Shown here: one piece after another, positions 1-7,549 of the stretch
Layout: the number at the start of each line of letters is the position of its first letter
How positions within the stretch are numbered: the stretch's first letter is position 1
NCBI RefSeq assembly: GCF_002933295.1
Contig: NZ_PSSW01000003.1
Span: 186,001-250,000 of the forward strand
Origin: Marinobacter flavimaris
GTDB taxonomy: Bacteria > Pseudomonadota > Gammaproteobacteria > Pseudomonadales > Oleiphilaceae
DNA: 64,000 bases
Direction of reading: 5' to 3'
Made by a program: the position numbers and the translations under genes
Notes under the pieces: generated by a model
The model's database searches: none
Told to the model about the DNA's origin: nothing
Seen by the model: the letters and a program-made list of their open reading frames with translations, nothing else

Positions 1-472
1 TCCGGTCTGCCGGCAGGGTGCCAAGATAACGGGCAACGGCTTCATCAACGTTTACATGGGGCTGGTCGCAGGAAAGGGCGAACGGGTAGCCTGTCTGGCC
101 GGTCTCTCCGGCAACCCAGTCTTCCACCTTGCCATTCTCATACAATGATTTTCGGGTTGCGTTCAGCAGTCGCTGGGTGGCTTCACGGTCGTCACCGTCA
201 CTGATCCAGGCCAGAAACCGGCCACGCATGTCGTACAGAACGTGGCGATCAGCACTGGCGCAATAGCCGGATTCCTTCAACACCCAGCGCCGGATGGTGA
301 GAATGTTTTCAAACACCCCCTGGCTGACCCAATAGGGCGATGTGCGGACAATGCGGGTCCAGTCGCTGTCGTCACTGGTTGCCGTCTGGGTCTCCTGGGC
401 GGATACCACAACCGGCGCTGCCAGGATGAAAATCACGGCAAGCTGGCGTAAGCTATTGAGAAATCTGATCAT
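1..472 (-). CDS. Exported hypothetical protein, C-terminus cut off by window edge
   Basis: Reading the minus strand from the ATG at 472 gives an uninterrupted frame of 157 codons running off the left edge. The N-terminus (MIRFLNSLRQLAVIFILAAP, then VVVSAQE) is a clear Sec signal peptide with probable cleavage after VSA, so the product should be periplasmic or outer-membrane. The mature part is rich in Trp, Arg and Asp, has two Cys (in GYCAS and LSCDQ) about 75 residues apart that could form a disulfide, and shows no motif I recognise. The gene is divergent from the amidase gene, with only 40 bp between the two start codons. I do not know the family. Confidence is in it being a real gene, based on codon pattern, the signal peptide and the absence of stops. 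Confidence 0.7.
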   Translation of the reverse strand, partial: MIRFLNSLRQLAVIFILAAPVVVSAQETQTATSDDSDWTRIVRTSPYWVSQGVFENILTIRRWVLKESGYCASADRHVLYDMRGRFLAWISDGDDREATQRLLNATRKSLYENGKVEDWVAGETGQTGYPFALSCDQPHVNVDEAVARYLGTLPADR

Positions 473-512
473 AGACGTTAGCCCCGCGACTTTCCTCAGA
501 ACAGAATAACAA

Positions 513-2012
513 ATGGAACCTGCCATGAAGCAATCTGAATACCTTCGTTACGATGCTACTGCCCTTGCTGATCTTGTCCGTCGGGGCGAGGTCACTTCAA
601 GGGAAGTATGCGAGGCGGCCGTGGAACGGGCAACCCGCGTGAACGGCGCGCTTAATGCGATCTGCTATCCGCAGTTTTCCGAAGCGCCAGCGCAGCGCTT
701 TCCCGAGCAGGCTGTTTTTGCCGGCGTTCCTCTGTTGCTCAAGGACCTCGCCCAGGAACAGGCGGGGCATCCGTGCACCTATGGCAGTCGCGGCATGAAA
801 AAGAATATTGCGCCCCAGGACTCGGAGTTTGTCCGACGGGCCCGGGACGGCGGTCTGGTTTTCCTGGGGCGAACTGCCACCCCGGAGTTTGGCCTGAAAG
901 CGGTTACCGAGTCTGAGCTCTGGGGGCCAACCCGTAACCCCTGGAATACGGAGCTTACACCGGGGGGCTCCAGCGGCGGCTCCGGTGCGGCGGTCGCGGC
1001 CGGTATCGTGCCCATGGCGGGCGCCAACGACGGCGGCGGCTCCATCCGCATTCCGGCGGCTTACAATGGTCTGTTCGGTCTGAAACCGTCCCGCGGTCGC
1101 ATTTCCTCAGGGCCCTTCATGGGCGAGGCCTGGACCGGGGCCTCTACCGACCATGTGGTGACCCGAACGGTCAGGGACAGCGCGGCGATGCTGGATGTGC
1201 TCAACGGGCCGGCGCCAGGCGATCCGTTCAAAATTCCTGCGCCGTCTGCCGCCTACGCAGAGCTGATGCAGCGGTCTCCGGGCAGCCTCAGAATCGGTGT
1301 GTTTACCTCCTCGCCTTACAGCACTGAGGTGGCCCCTGAGTGCGTTTCTGCCGTCGAGGAAACCGCACGGGTTCTTGAGAATCTCGGACACAAGGTTGAA
1401 TACGCAGCGCCGGAGTTTGACGGCATGGCCCTGGCCCGTTGCTATCTGGGCCTGTATTTCGGCGAAGTGTCGGCGCTGATGGCGAAGGCGAAAGAGCAGT
1501 TCGGCGCCACCGACAGCGATTTCGAGCTGGATACCCGGCTGATCGGCATGCTTGGAGAGACCATGCCGCTCTCCGATTATGTCCGCCGCCGCCAGCAGTG
1601 GAACGAATTTGCCAGGGCGCTGGGCGCGTTCTTCGGGAGTTACGATTTATACCTCAGCCCCACCACCGGGCAGTTACCTGCAGCGATTGGAGAACTGGAA
1701 ACGCCGGCCCATCTGAAATTTGCTGCCCGCCTGATGCTGAAGTTCAAGGCCGGTAAGCTGGTGCACCGCTCTGGACAGGTGGATCAGATGGCTCTGGAAA
1801 GCCTGGCGCGAACACCCTTTACCCAGTTGGCCAACCTCACCGGGACGCCAGCCATGTCTGCGCCAATGCACTGGACTGCCGAAGGTTTGCCGGTGGGTGT
1901 CCAGTTCGGCGGGCCCCACGGCGCCGAAGCGACCCTGCTTCAGTTGGCGGGCCAACTGGAGGAGGCTAACCCGTGGTTCAGCAACTATGAAAAACTTGAG
2001 GACGCGTTTTGA
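513..2012 (+). CDS. Amidase (amidase signature family)
   Basis: Hydrolyses an amide bond of a small or aryl amide; the natural substrate cannot be told from sequence. The Ser-cisSer-Lys triad of the amidase signature family is complete: Lys77 in GVPLLLKDLA, cis-Ser153 in the glycine/serine-rich PGGSSGGSGAA segment, and the nucleophile Ser177 in NDGGGSIRIP, followed by the family's NGLFGLKPSRGR stretch. Length (499 aa) is normal for a stand-alone amidase. It is not GatA: no gatB or gatC is nearby and the gene stands alone. The ATG at 525 (MKQSEYLR) has the better Shine-Dalgarno spacing (GGA about 7 nt upstream), so the true protein may be 4 residues shorter. No signal peptide, so cytoplasmic. 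Confidence 0.9.
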   Translation: MEPAMKQSEYLRYDATALADLVRRGEVTSREVCEAAVERATRVNGALNAICYPQFSEAPAQRFPEQAVFAGVPLLLKDLAQEQAGHPCTYGSRGMKKNIAPQDSEFVRRARDGGLVFLGRTATPEFGLKAVTESELWGPTRNPWNTELTPGGSSGGSGAAVAAGIVPMAGANDGGGSIRIPAAYNGLFGLKPSRGRISSGPFMGEAWTGASTDHVVTRTVRDSAAMLDVLNGPAPGDPFKIPAPSAAYAELMQRSPGSLRIGVFTSSPYSTEVAPECVSAVEETARVLENLGHKVEYAAPEFDGMALARCYLGLYFGEVSALMAKAKEQFGATDSDFELDTRLIGMLGETMPLSDYVRRRQQWNEFARALGAFFGSYDLYLSPTTGQLPAAIGELETPAHLKFAARLMLKFKAGKLVHRSGQVDQMALESLARTPFTQLANLTGTPAMSAPMHWTAEGLPVGVQFGGPHGAEATLLQLAGQLEEANPWFSNYEKLEDAF

Positions 2013-2142
2013 GTTAGCCGGGGTTGTGATCCGGCTGGGGAAACTCCACGTTTATCTTTGTAGCCGGAACAGGCTATGCTGTTAGTCAGGAAGACCCCTT
2101 CTTCCTGATAGATCCTGATGGCATCGAGGAGGCGAGCGTATT

Positions 2143-2760
2143 ATGAACCAACCGATGGCAATCGATGAACTGGTATCAGTAGCACAGGCCGAGGCCATGG
2201 GGGAGTTAGACGCCCCGATGATGGCTATCGTTCTGTCCAGCGAACAAAGCTACGACTTGCCCATCAATTCCCTTGAAACCGATGCCGATAAGGCCCGCTG
2301 GGGTTTGATCCTCCGCGCCGCCCGCGAGCATGTGGAAGCGGATGCTGTGGCCGTGCTCTACCCGGCCTGGACCACCATCCGTCACAAGAAACCTGAAGTG
2401 GAGGCCGAGTCGGCTCCCGAAACCCTTGCGGAGGAATCTGAAGGCTCTGACGATTCAGACGGACCTATAGACACCCTGTTCGTGCAGCTGCACACCAGGG
2501 ACCACGTTTACTGGCGGGGGTTTGAGCAGATTCGGGACCCCAAACACCAGCGCATCATCGGCTTTCGCCGGATCAAGGCGCTGTCCACCGATTACACGCG
2601 GGACGAAGCGCCTTCGGTTGCCTCCTGGCTGAGCACCCTGTTCGAGCCACTGCCGGAAGAAGGTGAAGAGACCACCGTGGATCGCGAGCTGGCCGACCTG
2701 CTGGAAGAGCCGGAAGTCAGCGCAGCGCTCTACCCGCGTCAAATGCGGGCTCTGCACTAG
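2143..2760 (+). CDS. Hypothetical acidic cytoplasmic protein
   Basis: A 205-aa protein with a Shine-Dalgarno-like GAGGAGGCGAG upstream of ATG 2143. It has no signal peptide and no membrane segment. Roughly residues 80-105 are a low-complexity acidic linker (many E, D, S) separating an N-terminal alpha/beta-looking region from a C-terminal region with LFVQLHTRDHVYWRGFEQI and a very acidic tail. I do not recognise the family and assign no function. It ends 18 bp from the converging hupE-like gene. Codon use matches its neighbours, so I think it is a real, probably lineage-restricted gene. Confidence 0.7.
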   Translation: MNQPMAIDELVSVAQAEAMGELDAPMMAIVLSSEQSYDLPINSLETDADKARWGLILRAAREHVEADAVAVLYPAWTTIRHKKPEVEAESAPETLAEESEGSDDSDGPIDTLFVQLHTRDHVYWRGFEQIRDPKHQRIIGFRRIKALSTDYTRDEAPSVASWLSTLFEPLPEEGEETTVDRELADLLEEPEVSAALYPRQMRALH

Positions 2761-2778
2761 GGGTGATCCGGTGCGCGC

Positions 2779-3909
2779 TCAGAACAGGGGCGCGCGCTGG
2801 ACAACCCAGAACAGGCTGATAGCACCTATGCCTGCCAGCATCACTGGCACGGCGCCCTTTTGATACATCCGATTTTTACCAAGGTAATACAGCACCGGGA
2901 ATCCCACCACCAGCAGCGCCAGCTGACCGATTTCCACACCGAGGTTGAAACCTGCCAGCGACACCGCCAGCCCGGATACGCCACTGGTGAGATCGCCCAG
3001 AACACTGGCGAAGCCAAAACCGTGCACCAGACCGAATCCGAACGCGAGCTTCCAGGTTTTGCGCCCAAGAATCGGCCAGGCCACGTTCAATGCTGCCAAG
3101 CCAATGGAAAGCGCGATAAACGTTTCCACCCATGCGATGGGCAGTGAAACGATATCGAGGGCGGCCAGCGCCAGCGTGATGGAGTGCGCCAAGGTAAAGG
3201 CCGTGATAATGCCGGCCAGTTCAAGCAGACGGCCCCGCAAGGCTCGTAACTGGCCGCTGGATGCCTGGTTTTTGGCAGTGGACAGCGTTGCCGGAATGAC
3301 CAGAACCAGCAGAAACAGGATGTGGTCCAGGCCGATAAGTAGGTGGATAACGCCCTCGTAAACGAAGGTGGTAAACACACCGAAATAGCCCGGGGTGTCC
3401 GTGCCTGTCAGATCCAGCGTTCGGGAATCGGGCCCCAGTACGGTCAGACGTTTCTGCCCATCATCGTCAAGGCTCACCAGGCCCCGATGCAGTGCATCCT
3501 GTTCAAACAGCAGGTTGTACTCAAGCGCTCTCGGCGGCTCACCATCGGGGCACTGGATAGCGTAACGGGCGGCGGAATAGAATCCGTCACTGTGCTCGCT
3601 GATGCCCCATTTCCTGCCGGCCAGACCGCAGTTGCCACTGCTGTTCGAAAAGCTCAGGGCAGATTCCACGGTTCGCGTGATCTCGGGTCTTGCCTGTCGC
3701 AGTTCCTCACCCGATACCTGACGATTGCCGTTGCTATCAATGCTCGTCAGCAGCGCGAGGTCACGTAGTGCAACATCGATTCGAAGCTCGGTCGGGCCGC
3801 TGTCCAGGTACAGAAAGCTGTCGCTTGCCTTGTGGCCCGAAGCCATCCCACTGGCTGTTAACAGCCCCACCGTAAGCAAAGCGAGCCAGATTCTTCCTGT
3901 GACCGTCAT
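2779..3909 (-). CDS. HupE/UreJ-family membrane protein with exported N-terminal domain
   Basis: A 376-aa protein with a signal peptide (about residues 1-24), a periplasmic domain to about residue 170, and a C-terminal block of six or seven membrane helices. The first helix carries EGVIHLLIGLDHILFLL (His189, Asp195, His196), the histidine/DH signature of the HupE/UreJ_2 family, whose best-studied relatives (HupE, UreJ) are nickel-permease-like. Later helices contain TLAHSITL and LVHGFGFAS, also typical. Residues 58-69 (DSNGNRQVSGEE) resemble an EF-hand loop (D, N, N and E at positions 1, 3, 5 and 12), and Cys94/Cys120 could form a disulfide. Its start overlaps the TPR gene's stop by 4 bp, so the two are translationally coupled. 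The family is well supported; the transported substrate is unknown. Confidence 0.85.
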   Translation of the reverse strand: MTVTGRIWLALLTVGLLTASGMASGHKASDSFLYLDSGPTELRIDVALRDLALLTSIDSNGNRQVSGEELRQARPEITRTVESALSFSNSSGNCGLAGRKWGISEHSDGFYSAARYAIQCPDGEPPRALEYNLLFEQDALHRGLVSLDDDGQKRLTVLGPDSRTLDLTGTDTPGYFGVFTTFVYEGVIHLLIGLDHILFLLVLVIPATLSTAKNQASSGQLRALRGRLLELAGIITAFTLAHSITLALAALDIVSLPIAWVETFIALSIGLAALNVAWPILGRKTWKLAFGFGLVHGFGFASVLGDLTSGVSGLAVSLAGFNLGVEIGQLALLVVGFPVLYYLGKNRMYQKGAVPVMLAGIGAISLFWVVQRAPLF

Positions 3910-5144
3910 TGTTTGAACTCCGGATAGCGGGCATCGCTCTGCCCCTGCTCTTTGAGCCAGTCCCTGACACGCTGGTATTGGACTGTGTCGTTTGCGGCGA
4001 GGGCCGATCTCAGTAACAGTCGTGTGTCCAGCGGCTCCCTCTGACTTTCCCAGTTTTCAATGGCCAGTCTCAGCGCCTCTTGCGGCTGGTTTTCGATATC
4101 CAGCTCGAATCGGGCCACATCCCTGGCATGCAATAAAGCGCCTCGCCAGCGGGCCTCTTCAAACCGTTGCCGTAAACGACTGTTCAGTTCGTTACTGTCG
4201 GGGTGGCCCATGCGCTCCATGGCGATGGCCCGAATTACGGCGAGTGTGTCAACGGCCTCGAATCCCTGGGTGAGCGTCAAAACCTGCTCGAAATGGCCTT
4301 TCCCAAGATGCCAATCCGCGAGCTGGGCCCGGACATAAAGGTCGTTCGGTGTCGCCTTCACTACTCTTTGCCAATGCACTTTGGCCTCAGGCAATCCCGC
4401 CTGGGCAGCGATGTCCCCGAGAGTGCCCTCGGCCCAGAGTCGGCTGGTGGAATCGGCAGGCTGGCGATTTATCGACTCGGCGAGTTGTGACGCAAGATTC
4501 CGATAGGCTTTTTCAGGGTCGGCGGTCCTCGCCTGCACGGAAGCCAGGCAGCTCTGGGCTATCAGGCCCGGATAGGCAGACTGAAGTGCCCGACAATGCT
4601 GCTCAGCCTCTTTGTAACGACCTTGAACCAGCTCAAGGTTGGCCAGGGTCAGGCGAGCCTGGATACGTTGTTGCGTGTCCGAAGAGGTTGAAATTACCCG
4701 TTCAAGATCGGAACGGGCGGAATCAAATTGATGCAGGCTCTGGCGCAAAGTCGCTCGGAGGACCCGCAGACGGTCGGTTAACTGTTCTTCGGGCCAGCGA
4801 TTGACCAGTGTCTGGGCATACCCCAGATATCTCGGGTCGCCACTGGCTCTGGCTTGTGTGATCAGTATTTGCAGCCGGTCCCCGGCCTCCTCGGGTGAAT
4901 CCGTCTCCCGGAAGACCTCGGCAGCAGAGCGGGGTAATTCGGTCAGTATCTGATCAACCCCGAAGTCGGTGATAATTGGATCAGGCGCGGCCTGCGCCTG
5001 AAAGGCCGCGAATGTGGCGATCAACCAAAAAGGCCTGCCCCGAAGGGCAGGCAAGGAAAAGACCGGCCCGAGACAACGGGAAAACCGGCCACCTGGAGGT
5101 TTATTGAAGCAGGTCATCGAAAGCCTGTGGATTGTTCTGGTCAT
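3906..5144 (-). CDS. Tetratricopeptide-repeat protein, probably exported
   Basis: The protein is almost entirely helical with TPR-like pairs, for example the segments around ALRQSLHQFDSARSDLERV, LTLANLELVQGRYKEAEQHC and ADWHLGKGHFEQVLTLTQG. The start is uncertain. The ATG at 5144 gives 412 aa but overlaps the end of the upstream lipoprotein gene, and a good terminator hairpin (5033-5052) falls inside the resulting N-terminal segment. After it comes FWLIATFAAFQAQAAP, a signal-peptide-like core, so translation may begin later from a non-ATG codon or the hairpin may act as an attenuator. TPR proteins are scaffolds; here it sits between a lipoprotein and a polytopic membrane protein and most likely assembles with them in the periplasm. 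That role is inference. Confidence 0.75.
   Translation of the reverse strand: MTRTIHRLSMTCFNKPPGGRFSRCLGPVFSLPALRGRPFWLIATFAAFQAQAAPDPIITDFGVDQILTELPRSAAEVFRETDSPEEAGDRLQILITQARASGDPRYLGYAQTLVNRWPEEQLTDRLRVLRATLRQSLHQFDSARSDLERVISTSSDTQQRIQARLTLANLELVQGRYKEAEQHCRALQSAYPGLIAQSCLASVQARTADPEKAYRNLASQLAESINRQPADSTSRLWAEGTLGDIAAQAGLPEAKVHWQRVVKATPNDLYVRAQLADWHLGKGHFEQVLTLTQGFEAVDTLAVIRAIAMERMGHPDSNELNSRLRQRFEEARWRGALLHARDVARFELDIENQPQEALRLAIENWESQREPLDTRLLLRSALAANDTVQYQRVRDWLKEQGQSDARYPEFKQ
5027..5052 (-). terminator. Rho-independent terminator or attenuator after the lipoprotein gene
   Basis: On the minus strand the sequence is GCCTGCCC-TTCG-GGGCAGGC followed by CTTTTT: an 8-bp perfect GC-rich stem, a stable TTCG tetraloop and a T run. 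It lies about 50 bp past the lipoprotein stop and inside the 5' end of the TPR reading frame, so it would reduce expression of the TPR and HupE-like genes relative to the DUF4331 and lipoprotein genes. Confidence 0.8.
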
Positions 5145-5337
5145 TGAAACTCAGGTCGATCCCGTTGACGTTCGCCGGCTGGGCGTCGTCGGTTGTCCGG
5201 GCGAACTGGGTTTTAACAAACTCCGTGAAATCAATGGTCGGAGCCGGCGCCTCCGCCCGGCTGTTCGACCCATCGAAGCAGCCGGCCATGAATAGCGCCA
5301 TCGCGCAGATCGCCGTGAGCTTTGTGAATAATTTCAT
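5101..5337 (-). CDS. Small lipoprotein of the DUF4331 operon
   Basis: A 78-residue protein starting at MKLFTKLTAICAMALFMAGC. Positively charged start, hydrophobic core and lipobox MAGC (Cys20) mark a lipoprotein; the residue after the Cys is Phe, so outer-membrane sorting is expected under the Asp+2 rule. The start at 5337 has GGGAG 6 nt upstream; the ATG two codons earlier has no spacing for it. The mature chain is short and acidic, with TIDFTEFVKTQFA and DLSFNDQNNPQAF and no known domain. It follows the DUF4331 gene by 13 bp and is surely co-transcribed with it. A longer upstream frame exists but is only the shadow of the DUF4331 gene. Confidence 0.8.
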   Translation of the reverse strand: MKLFTKLTAICAMALFMAGCFDGSNSRAEAPAPTIDFTEFVKTQFARTTDDAQPANVNGIDLSFNDQNNPQAFDDLLQ

Positions 5338-5350
5338 AGCCATCTCCCGG

Positions 5351-6835
5351 TTATTCGTTGGGTGAACCGGCGATTGGTGTCGCCAGGTAAGGGAACGACT
5401 CGTAGTCCGCAGGCAGGCTGGCAGGATCTGCTGCCAACTGGACGCCATCTGTGTACTCGAGGCTGCCATCGGGCGCATCGGCAGGGTCTGCCAGTACACC
5501 CATGGCGACCCGAAGTGCGATGTCGACGGTGTCATCGTAAGGCCGGCGGCCATTCGGGAAGCCGGCGTTGTCACCGGCCAGAACACCGAGGTCGTTCTGG
5601 CTGTCCAGAGGGGTTGGCGCAATGGCGGGCGTCAGTCGCAGCATCTCGGAGGCGGTTACGCCAACGGGCATATTGACGCCGGGCACGCCGGTCAGGAAGG
5701 CCGTGACCAGATCGTTGCGCGGAAAGTTGTTCGGCGCGGTCACGGGGAACAGCACTTCCAGAAGCTCTGGCAGTGTCGGGTGAGTAACATAGGTGGCGAA
5801 CTGGCCATCGTCCTTGGGTTCGCTGGCGTTGAAACGGTCTTTGTCCTTGAGGCCGATAACCACTTCGTTAACCAGCGGCATGCCCAGGCGGGAAACCTGG
5901 GTGTAGGCACCACCTTCAACGGTTGCGCCACGGCTTTCCGTACTGGGGGCAGGATTGATGATGCGTGCCTGACGAACGCTCGCCGTTGTCCAGGCACCAA
6001 TGACCGGCTGGCCGTTGGAATTCATAGCGGTGCCGGTCAGGCACTCGGTGGGCACTTCCAGGGCAAAGGAGGTCACGTTCTTGTCGGCCAGATCACCGGG
6101 ACCTTCTCCATCCCGGGCGCCCAGGGGGTTGGTGTTCACCAGGTCGAAAATTTCGCCCAGGTTTACCGCAAACGCCTCCTGGCGCTGGCCGACAAACACA
6201 CGACCGTTGGTGCCGCAGCCGGGAATGGCGATATCAAACACGTGCTGGCCGGCGTAACTGGCGTAATCACCAAAGGACTTTGCACCTATGTTGTCCAACG
6301 GTTTATCGAAAGTTTCAGTGCCCGTGTTCACGTTGGTGGCGGCTTGCACGGCGCCCGTGCGGCGATCGCCGGAAATGACGTCCACCGAGTAGGTTTGTCG
6401 CAACTGAACGTTGCCGGCGTCACTTGCGTCGCCAATGTTCTTGAGGGGTACAGACACCATCCGCTGGTCGCCATCCGGCCCGACCGGCAACTGAATATCG
6501 TTCAGGCTATCTTCCAGCTGAAAACGGAACGTCAGATCCTCAACGGCATCGCCGTCGTTGTCGACGTGAATCTCATAGATGGCATCGTCGTCCAGATCAA
6601 AATAGTTGGGACCGCCATAGGCGTCCTGCAGAGGCAGGTAATTGGCAATAAGGGTCACAAAATCCGCCCTGCCGGACTCGTAGCTCCGAAACATGTAGAA
6701 GTCGGTGCCATCGACTTTCGGGATTTCTGTGATGAAGGGCGCTTCACGGTGACTCGAAGCCTGGGCCAGGCCGGTGGCGAGGCAGGTTCCGGCCACGGCG
6801 ATAGCGAGGCTGGACCGCTTCAGAATTGTTTTCAT
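5351..6835 (-). CDS. DUF4331 domain exported protein
   Basis: A 494-aa protein with a signal peptide (MKTILKRSSLAIAVAGTCLA..., cleavage near AQA) followed at once by SSHREAPFI, the conserved start of mature DUF4331 proteins. The body shows the family's features: VDGTDFYMFRSYE, LPLQDAYGGPNYF, and an acidic DNDGDAVEDL stretch that could bind calcium. DUF4331 has no established biochemical function as far as I know. The gene heads a minus-strand operon with the lipoprotein, TPR and HupE-like genes and is divergent from the ECF sigma gene, so it is probably the main target of that sigma factor. Family call is secure; function unknown. Confidence 0.9.
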   Translation of the reverse strand: MKTILKRSSLAIAVAGTCLATGLAQASSHREAPFITEIPKVDGTDFYMFRSYESGRADFVTLIANYLPLQDAYGGPNYFDLDDDAIYEIHVDNDGDAVEDLTFRFQLEDSLNDIQLPVGPDGDQRMVSVPLKNIGDASDAGNVQLRQTYSVDVISGDRRTGAVQAATNVNTGTETFDKPLDNIGAKSFGDYASYAGQHVFDIAIPGCGTNGRVFVGQRQEAFAVNLGEIFDLVNTNPLGARDGEGPGDLADKNVTSFALEVPTECLTGTAMNSNGQPVIGAWTTASVRQARIINPAPSTESRGATVEGGAYTQVSRLGMPLVNEVVIGLKDKDRFNASEPKDDGQFATYVTHPTLPELLEVLFPVTAPNNFPRNDLVTAFLTGVPGVNMPVGVTASEMLRLTPAIAPTPLDSQNDLGVLAGDNAGFPNGRRPYDDTVDIALRVAMGVLADPADAPDGSLEYTDGVQLAADPASLPADYESFPYLATPIAGSPNE

Positions 6836-6991
6836 GTTGTTTTCCTCTCTGTGTTTGGGTGCGTCGGGGGAAGGAACGGGTGGTGGACGTCAAAAGTTGC
6901 AGCTGTTGCAAAAAAACTTTCTTGGTAGACACGCAACTTCCGCGTTCCCGCGCTCGTACCTTTTGCAGTTACCAGAAAAATGAGGGTGTTT
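6836..6991. promoter_or_regulatory. Divergent promoter region between DUF4331 operon and ECF sigma gene
   Basis: This 156-bp gap must hold both promoters. Visible structure: an inverted repeat TTGCA-GCTGT-TGCAA near 6896-6910 flanked by AAAG and CTTTC, and further TTGCA/TTGCG-like pieces near 6930 and 6964. On the minus strand there is a GGAAC, the usual -35 core of ECF promoters, but the nearest GTCTA is only 13 nt away, too close for a standard ECF promoter, so I do not claim a mapped site. GAGGG 6 nt before ATG 6992 is the sigma gene's ribosome binding site. Confidence 0.4.
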
Positions 6992-7549
6992 ATGGCTTAT
7001 GCCGAGGTGAATCAGGACGAGTTGATGCGCTTGCTGCGGTCAGTGGCAAGGAAGGACCGGAAAGCGTTTCAAGAACTCTATAGCAAGGTCGCGGCGAGGA
7101 TGTTCGGCCTTTGCATCAAGCTGGCAAACCATCGTGAGCTGGCCGAGGAAGCAATGCAGGAGAGCTTTATTCAGATCTGGCATCACGCGGGCGAGTACCA
7201 TCGGGACAGGGGTGCGCCGCTCGGTTGGATGATGACCATTGCGCGCTACCGGACCCTGGACCTGATGCGAGCCCGCAAAGTACGGCAGACGACCGGAGAT
7301 GAGCACCTTGACAAGGTTGAGGACAACCGTGGTGGACCTCTGGATGACTCCTTGCGGATCTCCGGGTCGGCCCAGCTCACGGGGTGCCTTGAAGAGCTCA
7401 GTGATGTTCAGCGTGACAGCATTCTGCTCGCCTACTACCGGGGTTTCACTCACGATGAGCTGTCGAAAACCCTGAGCTCACCCGTTGGGACGGTGAAAAG
7501 CTGGATTCGAAGGGGGCTTATGGCATTGAAGAGGTGTCTTGAGCGATGA
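6992..7549 (+). CDS. ECF RNA polymerase sigma factor (SigK-like)
   Basis: A 185-aa extracytoplasmic-function sigma factor. Region 2 spans about residues 22-95, with AEEAMQESFIQIWHHAGEY and WMMTIARYRTLDLMRARK (the -10 recognition helices). Region 4 spans about 130-183, with RDSILLAYYRGFTHDELS and SPVGTVKSWIRRGL (the -35 helix-turn-helix). No extra C-terminal domain. I chose ATG 6992 over 6980 because GAGGG stands at the right distance only for 6992. The stop overlaps the anti-sigma start by 4 bp (ATGA). Partnered with an RskA-type anti-sigma, it should be released by an envelope signal and transcribe its own operon and the divergent DUF4331 operon; that regulon is inferred from position. Confidence 0.93.
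   Translation: MAYAEVNQDELMRLLRSVARKDRKAFQELYSKVAARMFGLCIKLANHRELAEEAMQESFIQIWHHAGEYHRDRGAPLGWMMTIARYRTLDLMRARKVRQTTGDEHLDKVEDNRGGPLDDSLRISGSAQLTGCLEELSDVQRDSILLAYYRGFTHDELSKTLSSPVGTVKSWIRRGLMALKRCLER

Noticed and set aside
5780..6928. 382-codon plus-strand frame across the DUF4331 gene
   Set aside because: Antisense to a recognised family with a signal peptide; it would run through the promoter region.
6935..6975. Canonical ECF promoter (GGAAC ... GTC) on the minus strand before DUF4331
   Set aside because: GGAAC and GTCTA are present but only 13 nt apart, shorter than the 16-18 nt expected, so it is not reported as a promoter.
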